Assembly (NCBI RefSeq): GCF_002891295.1
Contig: NZ_LGUI01000004.1
Span: forward strand, 248,001 to 312,000
From: Streptomyces eurocidicus
GTDB taxonomy: Bacteria > Actinomycetota > Actinomycetes > Streptomycetales > Streptomycetaceae
DNA: 64,000 nucleotides
Reading direction: 5' to 3'
The notes beneath the pieces were generated by a model. The model was not told the origin of the DNA and did no database searches. It worked only from the letters and a program-made list of their open reading frames with translations. Positions within the stretch are counted from its first letter, which is position 1. Each line of letters starts with the position of its first letter. A program made the translations under genes and the position numbers. This document shows positions 63,283 to 64,000 of the stretch, piece by piece.

Positions 63283-63399
63283 GGCTTCACCCTGCGCCGT
63301 CAGGGATTATGAGTCCAACGCAATGTTTCGATCGGGTCGATGATGGTTCTTCATGGCCCGCTCGTCGGCCCTCGTCGTCCGTCCCGGCAAGGAGAACAC

Positions 63400-64000
63400 A
63401 TGAGCCTGCGGCAGATGGAGTACCTCGTCGCGGTGGTCGAGGAGGAGTCCTTCACCCGCGCCGCCGAGACGCTGAACGTCACCCAGTCCGCGCTCTCCCA
63501 CCAGATCAAGGCCCTGGAGCGGGAGGTCGGCGGCCCGCTGCTGGAGCGGCGCCCCCGGGGCATCGGCCTCACCCCCATGGGCCGCGCCTATCTGCCGCAC
63601 GCCGAACTCGCGGTGCGCAGCGCCGAACAGGCCCGGCGCGCCGCCAAAGCCGCCGCGGGGGCGGCCGGCGGCGAGCTGCACATCGCCTCGCTGCACGCGC
63701 TCGCCGTGGGCGTCCTGCCCCCGGTCTTCGCCCGCTGGCGCGGCGCCCACCCGGCCGTCCGGCTCCACCTCCACGAGTACGCGACCACCGAGGAGCTGCG
63801 CGACCACATGGAGCGCGGCGTGGCCGACATCGCGGTCGGCCCCCGCCCCGAGGACTGGGCCGGTCCCGTCGTCTCCCTGGGCATGGAGGACATCGCCCTG
63901 ATCACCCACGCCGGTGACCCCCTCGCCCGGACCGGCGGGCCCGTGTCGGTGGCCTCCCTCGCCGACCGGGCGTGGGTGCGCTGCGCGCTCGAACCGGTGG
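63400..64000 (+). CDS. LysR family regulator, truncated by window edge
   Basis: The first ~200 residues of a LysR protein: HTH in LRQMEYLVAVVEEESFTRAA and QSALSHQIKALEREVG, then the start of the effector domain. AAGGAG precedes ATG 63400. Divergent from lpdA with a 117-bp gap. The C-terminal third is outside the window. Confidence 0.9.
   Translation, partial: MSLRQMEYLVAVVEEESFTRAAETLNVTQSALSHQIKALEREVGGPLLERRPRGIGLTPMGRAYLPHAELAVRSAEQARRAAKAAAGAAGGELHIASLHALAVGVLPPVFARWRGAHPAVRLHLHEYATTEELRDHMERGVADIAVGPRPEDWAGPVVSLGMEDIALITHAGDPLARTGGPVSVASLADRAWVRCALEPV

Overview
The window is high-GC actinobacterial DNA and almost certainly comes from a Streptomyces chromosome. It shows strong G/C third-position bias, GTG starts, ATGA/GTGA gene overlaps, a mycothiol-dependent enzyme, MbtH, rare TTA codons and dispersed CGCCGGACGGGC palindromes.

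Layout. (1) 1-9,460 is mostly housekeeping: an L-asparaginase end, an Lrp regulator, threonine dehydrogenase and 2-amino-3-ketobutyrate CoA ligase, a LysR regulator, a maleylpyruvate-isomerase-like protein, an XRE-TPR regulator divergent from a small secreted-looking peptide, an orphan LuxR-type regulator with a degenerate receiver, and a hotdog protein. (2) 9,568-31,902 is one long forward run of NRPS genes: MbtH, an A-PCP protein (code reads as Val), a P450, an M20 hydrolase, a GNAT, an unknown protein, a BtrH-like protein, a DegT aminotransferase, a free PCP, an ATP-grasp ligase, a C-A-PCP NRPS, a C-A-PCP-C-A(Thr)-PCP-TE NRPS, and an MFS exporter. (3) 32,600-38,601, on the opposite strand, is a complete amino-group-carrier-protein operon (lysW-X-Y-Z-K-like) with a split transketolase. 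(4) 38,949-46,193 is a sulfotransferase, then cysC-cysD-cysN, a sulfonate-type ABC transporter and a CbiX-like protein.

How the parts fit (inference). The LysW-type carrier, LysX/Y/Z enzymes and transketolase match the logic established for vazabitide A, where carrier-bound glutamate semialdehyde is extended by two carbons to a diamino-dihydroxyheptanoate (DADH). A sulfotransferase fed by PAPS fits the later sulfation/elimination route to an aziridine-type azabicycle known from the azinomycin/ficellomycin/vazabitide group. Two NRPS modules carry the same unusual specificity code (D-V-F-D-F-G-G-V-A) with an acid where basic side chains are usually bound, so the peptide may contain two such residues next to a Val-derived unit and Thr. 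The BtrH / carrier protein / ATP-grasp trio resembles butirosin side-chain chemistry and has no obvious counterpart in a simple vazabitide model. I consider this cluster the exciting system of the window.

(5) 46,200-49,660 holds a secreted subtilisin-like protease, an APH-fold protein and a secreted bulb-type lectin. (6) 49,850-59,350 is an accessory island with visibly lower GC: a graspetide locus (TgmB-type ATP-grasp plus two precursor peptides), a TTA-containing HTH gene, small overlapping hypothetical genes, an XRE regulator whose 3' end is interrupted by an ISAzo13-like element, an HD-domain phosphohydrolase and an IS30-family element. Both transposases are frameshifted. (7) 59,499-64,000 returns to ordinary sequence: GNAT, M43 metalloprotease, a small hypothetical, dihydrolipoamide dehydrogenase and a truncated LysR regulator.

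All calls were made by reading sequence and translations by eye. No database search, alignment program or structure prediction was run.
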